Source: JAZUOT01 sp045604805 (lineage in GTDB: Bacteria; Bacillota; Clostridia; Oscillospirales; Acutalibacteraceae). Taken from it: DNA of 46,777 bases. Of this stretch, positions 44,065-46,777 are shown one piece after another. The stretch's first letter is position 1, and each line of letters opens with the position of its first letter. A program made the position numbers and the translations under genes. The notes under the pieces were generated by a model. It was not told where the DNA came from. It saw only the letters and a program-made list of their open reading frames with translations, and made no database searches. The stretch covers positions 1 through 46,777 of the forward strand of contig JAZUOT010000040.1 of the NCBI GenBank assembly GCA_045604805.1, given 5' to 3'.

Positions 44065-44480
44065 TTAGTCTGAGAAAGCCTTCCTAACCTTTCTGTTATG
44101 AATAGTTCTTGTAATGACCGATACAAGACTAACACCTGTAACAACCACTCCAATGACAGACAAAGCATCAATTTTCTTCCTTATTTCATCTAATTTTTCT
44201 GTTTTGTTATGACGATTAGCTCTATCCATTTTGTTTCGATATTTTTCTAACTTTTCTCGATTAAAATTTTCTATATCTATAGCTTTTTCTCTTTTTCTTT
44301 CAACCTTTTTTAATCTTGCAGCAATAGGTAGGCTGGCATTTTCTGTAGCTTCTATTCTTATTATTTTTTCCCTTTATCTTGCTTCTCTTTCTTCTTCTGA
44401 TTCTAATTCTTATTCATTACGTTCTTCTTCTGCCATTGGCTCAGGCTTGGGCTCTTCTACCATTTCAACTTGCTTTGCTA
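44065..44480 (-). pseudogene. Decayed tail of a giant-family-like protein
   Basis: Minus-strand reading in one frame gives EEPKPEPMAEEERNE, stop (TAA, 44410-44412), an acidic stretch, a second stop (TAA, 44374-44376), then an uninterrupted 100-residue tail. The tail is a charged coiled-coil (RLKKVERKREKA... NREKLEKYRNK), one membrane segment (about 15-17 residues within ALSVIGVVVTGVSLVSVI), a basic end and a stop at 44065-44067. This resembles the acidic repeat plus membrane anchor layout of the giant proteins. It begins directly where the gene at 44465 ends, in another frame, so it may be a broken older 3' end or a separate decayed copy. The two stops could also be read around if sequence errors exist. 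Confidence 0.65.
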
Positions 44481-46777
44481 TAGGCTGCCTCTGCTCTTGC
44501 TGCCTCTCTTCTGGCTATAACGTAGTTTATACCTTTATAAAGCAAGCATATTCCTCCTCCGAGAAAAGCTAAACCTGCTAAAATGAATACGCCTCCAGGA
44601 ACAAACGTTGAAAGCGATAAGGCGAAGAATGATGCAGGACTTGCGAATAATAATGGCAATGCTGTTGTAAAAAATGCCGCTACTCCCGCGCCTATCTTTT
44701 CTAAGAGTATAACCGCTGCTATTGAAATTGCAGCCGCTACTCCCGTAGCTATTAATGGCGCTAATGTTGAGCGACCTGCTCTTGCTGCTTCTTCTTCTTC
44801 TTCTGCTGCTGCTTTTGCTGCTTCTGCCGCTTCTGCCGCTTTTTCTCGCCATTTAGCTGCTTCTTTTTGCCATCTATCTCTTACTTCTGTGCATTTTGCT
44901 ACTTCATTTGTAATTAACGTGTCATTATATCCTGCTTTTACTATATTTACTGCTTCTGCTGCTTCTTCTGCCGCTTTTGCTGCTTGTGCTGCTTTTACTG
45001 CTTTTGTGTTCCAGCCCACTGCTTCTGATGCTGCTGCTATTTTTGCCGCTGCTATTGCTTCTTTTAATATGTACACTTCTATAGCTGCCAATTTTACTCC
45101 TGGTCCTGCTTCTCTCCATTCCCTTACTGCTTTGGCTGCTTTGGCTGCTTTGGCTGCTTTTTCCTGCCAGCCCACTTCTTCTTCTGATGCTTCTTCTGCT
45201 GTTCGCCATTCCTTTACCGCTTCTGCTGCTTCTCTATTTAGTTTTGCTATTTCTTCTTCTGGTTCTTCTTCATTACCTTCTTCCTCTATCGTTGGCTCGG
45301 GCTCGGTCTCGGGCTCAGGTTCAGACTCTTCTTCCTCAGGCTCTTCTTCCTTAGGCTCTTCTTCCTTAGGCTCTTCTTCCACTGGCTCAGGCTCAGGCTC
45401 AGGTTCAGGTTTAGGCGCTTCTGCCACTGGTTCGGTCTCAGGTTCAGACTCTTCTTCCTCAGGTTCTTCTTCCTTTTTTTCCACCACTTGCTCTTCTTTC
45501 TTAGACTTTTCTTCCACTGACTCGGGCTCTTCCACCACTGGCGCTTCTTCCTTAGGCGCTTCTTCCACTAACTCGGGCTCGGGCTCGGGCTCGGGTTCGG
45601 GTTCAGGTTCAGGCTCGGGCTCGGGCTCAGGTTTAGGCGCTTCTGCCACTGGTTCAGGTTTTTCCGCAGCAGGATTCTCCCATTCTTTGATATCTTCTAA
45701 TATTTTGTCAAGTATCTCATCTTTATTTTTAGCGCGTTCTAACTCAAAACGTTTATGAGAGTCCCAAAAATACCGATCAGCATTCTGAACGTTACCTTTA
45801 AAGTTTCTCATAAACGTTTTTAAATGTTTAATAGATTCATCTTCCTCTATTCCCTTTTTTTTCGTGAAATGTTCATGCATAACTACTAAATTTCTGAAAG
45901 TGTATGTAGATTGTATTAAGTTACCAGTTATTCCACAAAAATAAAAGAAATCTTCCACCATGCAGTATTGATCTCCATCCACTACTTTTTCTATTATCTC
46001 TATACCATTAAATAATGCGTCAGAATAAAACCTTGCTTTCTTTTTTAGGGTTTCAAGTGAGCGTTCGGTAGAGGGGTGAAAAGTAACAAAATAATTAGGT
46101 GATATGTTCCGCAAGCCGTATGAATAATTACACACCACGTCATCCAAAAATTGTTTTAGATCTTCGTTACAGTCATTGGCATCTTTTAAGTATTTGTCTA
46201 CTTCTTCTTTCTTATCGATAATTTTCCTAATATTATTAGCTCTTTCGGAATCATAAATTTCATCCAAGTGATTAATCATAGACCTAAAAGTAGCGCAAAA
46301 ATGCTGTTGACTATCCGAAGCTAGCGTAAGAGAAACTTCACCTGCAGATAAAGCCTCTTTGGTATCTTCGGGAAGTAATTGTTTTGTTTTACCGTCTTTT
46401 TGATAGCTCATTCCAGCCCAGGCATGTATTACTATCTCTGTAGCTGTCTTTTCTTGCATATACTCTGGCAGAGCTGATGGCCTATCACCATCATTTTTAA
46501 AAGATGATAACTTATCATGCATCTTTTTAATATAGTCCTCTCCCCCCTTACCTTTGTACTTTTCCAATAAATGGGACAAAAAAGTATATACTTTAAGCTG
46601 TATTCCACCAGTAACTTGCTCCAGCTGGCGCATGTCGAGGGTATTTTTGTTCAGATCGCATTCTTCCCTATGCTGATACGATGACTTTATATAATCAAGC
46701 TGTTCGGGTTCTATAGAACAACCTAAAGTACTAAGCCTCACTAAAGCTTCTTCTTTGTCTCTGCTATCAATAAGAAC
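44465..46777 (-). CDS. Giant double-glycine-leader protein, 5' end cut by window edge
   Basis: At least 770 residues; roughly the first 13 are outside the window. The frame remains open upstream of the GTG at 46741, giving VLIDSRDKEEALVRL, which lines up with residues 14-28 of the protein at 8813-11956. The leader-like segment ends LDMRQLEQVTGG, followed by about 300 unique helical residues, an acidic Glu/Pro-rich region (about 369-507 of the visible part), an Ala/Glu/Lys-rich coiled-coil (about 508-670) and a C-terminal hydrophobic domain of about 98 residues. That domain shares APxIATxV, a central PAxF and LLxKGI with the first giant. Membrane attachment plus a processed leader is inferred; function unknown. 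Confidence 0.75.
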   Translation of the reverse strand, partial: VLIDSRDKEEALVRLSTLGCSIEPEQLDYIKSSYQHREECDLNKNTLDMRQLEQVTGGIQLKVYTFLSHLLEKYKGKGGEDYIKKMHDKLSSFKNDGDRPSALPEYMQEKTATEIVIHAWAGMSYQKDGKTKQLLPEDTKEALSAGEVSLTLASDSQQHFCATFRSMINHLDEIYDSERANNIRKIIDKKEEVDKYLKDANDCNEDLKQFLDDVVCNYSYGLRNISPNYFVTFHPSTERSLETLKKKARFYSDALFNGIEIIEKVVDGDQYCMVEDFFYFCGITGNLIQSTYTFRNLVVMHEHFTKKKGIEEDESIKHLKTFMRNFKGNVQNADRYFWDSHKRFELERAKNKDEILDKILEDIKEWENPAAEKPEPVAEAPKPEPEPEPEPEPEPEPEPEPELVEEAPKEEAPVVEEPESVEEKSKKEEQVVEKKEEEPEEEESEPETEPVAEAPKPEPEPEPEPVEEEPKEEEPKEEEPEEEESEPEPETEPEPTIEEEGNEEEPEEEIAKLNREAAEAVKEWRTAEEASEEEVGWQEKAAKAAKAAKAVREWREAGPGVKLAAIEVYILKEAIAAAKIAAASEAVGWNTKAVKAAQAAKAAEEAAEAVNIVKAGYNDTLITNEVAKCTEVRDRWQKEAAKWREKAAEAAEAAKAAAEEEEEAARAGRSTLAPLIATGVAAAISIAAVILLEKIGAGVAAFFTTALPLLFASPASFFALSLSTFVPGGVFILAGLAFLGGGICLLYKGINYVIARREAARAEAAYSKAS
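44760..45240 (-). repeat. Ala/Glu/Lys coiled-coil repeat region
   Basis: The encoded segment is dominated by AAKAAKA, AAEAAEAAKA and WREK/WQEKAAK motifs, separated by short unique stretches. The pattern suggests repeated expansion of a helical heptad-like element, ending just before the C-terminal hydrophobic domain. Confidence 0.75.
45256..45670 (-). repeat. Glu-Pro and Glu-rich low-complexity repeat region
   Basis: Built of 6-bp units (GAGCCC-like on the coding strand) giving Glu-Pro runs, the longest about 11 units near 45574-45640. The block VAEAPKPEPEPEPEP occurs twice and EEEPEEEESEPE twice, showing internal duplication. All units are multiples of three, so length change keeps the frame. 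Confidence 0.9.

Noticed and set aside
43902..44171. 89-codon minus-strand ORF
   Set aside because: It starts within the decayed tail in a different frame and its sequence has no protein-like character; the frame described as a pseudogene is far more convincing.
44583..45758. Plus-strand ORF of 391 codons, Ser/Ala/Gly-rich
   Set aside because: Antisense of the Glu/Pro and Ala repeats in the second giant gene; composition is explained by repeat complement and no start context is present.

Overview
The window is AT-rich DNA from a low-GC, spore-forming, Gram-positive anaerobe, most likely a member of Clostridia. Forespore sigma factor SigG and SpoVT point to endospore formation. RNase M5, DnaD/DnaI-type helicase loaders, CdaA/CdaR and the tilS-hpt-ftsH, relA-dtd-MBL-hemZ and dnaB-rplI neighbourhoods fit Firmicutes. 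No rRNA, tRNA, insertion sequence or CRISPR array was seen. Lineage below class is not decided by the sequence.

Layout. 1-450: left edge with a promoter carrying a 10-G tract, firing out of the window. 453-3037: sigG (minus), then a fused aroE-aroK and aroQ (plus). 3343-6294: a GlpT/UhpT-type transporter, a NagD-type HAD phosphatase, a small YgjV-like membrane protein and a ferritin-like helical protein. 6361-12031: an accessory surface island with a leucine-rich-repeat wall protein bearing 26 Ser-Asp-Pro repeats and a 1047-residue protein under a second poly-G promoter. 12328-14068: spoVT and gap. 14418-26366: a minus-strand run containing a membrane-anchored tyrosine phosphatase, rnmV, holA, ftsH, hpt, tilS, dnaB, rplI, dnaI-like, dnaD-like and a glycosyltransferase. 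26714-31101: vanW-like, cdaR, cdaA and nth. 31356-39196: udk-like, hemZ, MBL hydrolase, dtd, rel and recJ. 39734-43870: a beta-CASP ribonuclease-like protein, a WecE-type sugar aminotransferase and a polytopic membrane protein. 44065-46777: a decayed gene tail followed by a second giant protein cut by the right edge.

The most unusual content is a family of large, possibly phase-variable proteins. The 1047-residue protein (8813-11956) and the protein at the right edge (44465-46777) share an N-terminal segment of about 75 residues ending in a double-glycine motif of the kind seen in bacteriocin/Nif11-type leaders. They also share a hydrophobic C-terminal domain of about 90 residues. Between these ends they differ completely apart from both having low-complexity repeat regions. 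The complete member is preceded by a promoter whose -35/-10 spacer contains eight G residues. A second promoter of the same build, with ten G residues, sits at the extreme left edge and points out of the window. The two promoters share an upstream sequence module. A broken tail with two in-frame stops lies just downstream of the second giant gene. Together these suggest a multi-copy, switchable surface or export system; this is inference and its function is unknown.

The housekeeping genes form coherent sets: replication (dnaB, DnaD, DnaI, holA), RNA processing and translation quality (rnmV, tilS, dtd), nucleotide second messengers (cdaA/cdaR, rel), shikimate synthesis, and surface glycan assembly. 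Two genes often found in such clusters are not seen here: gdpP beside rplI, and apt between recJ and rel.
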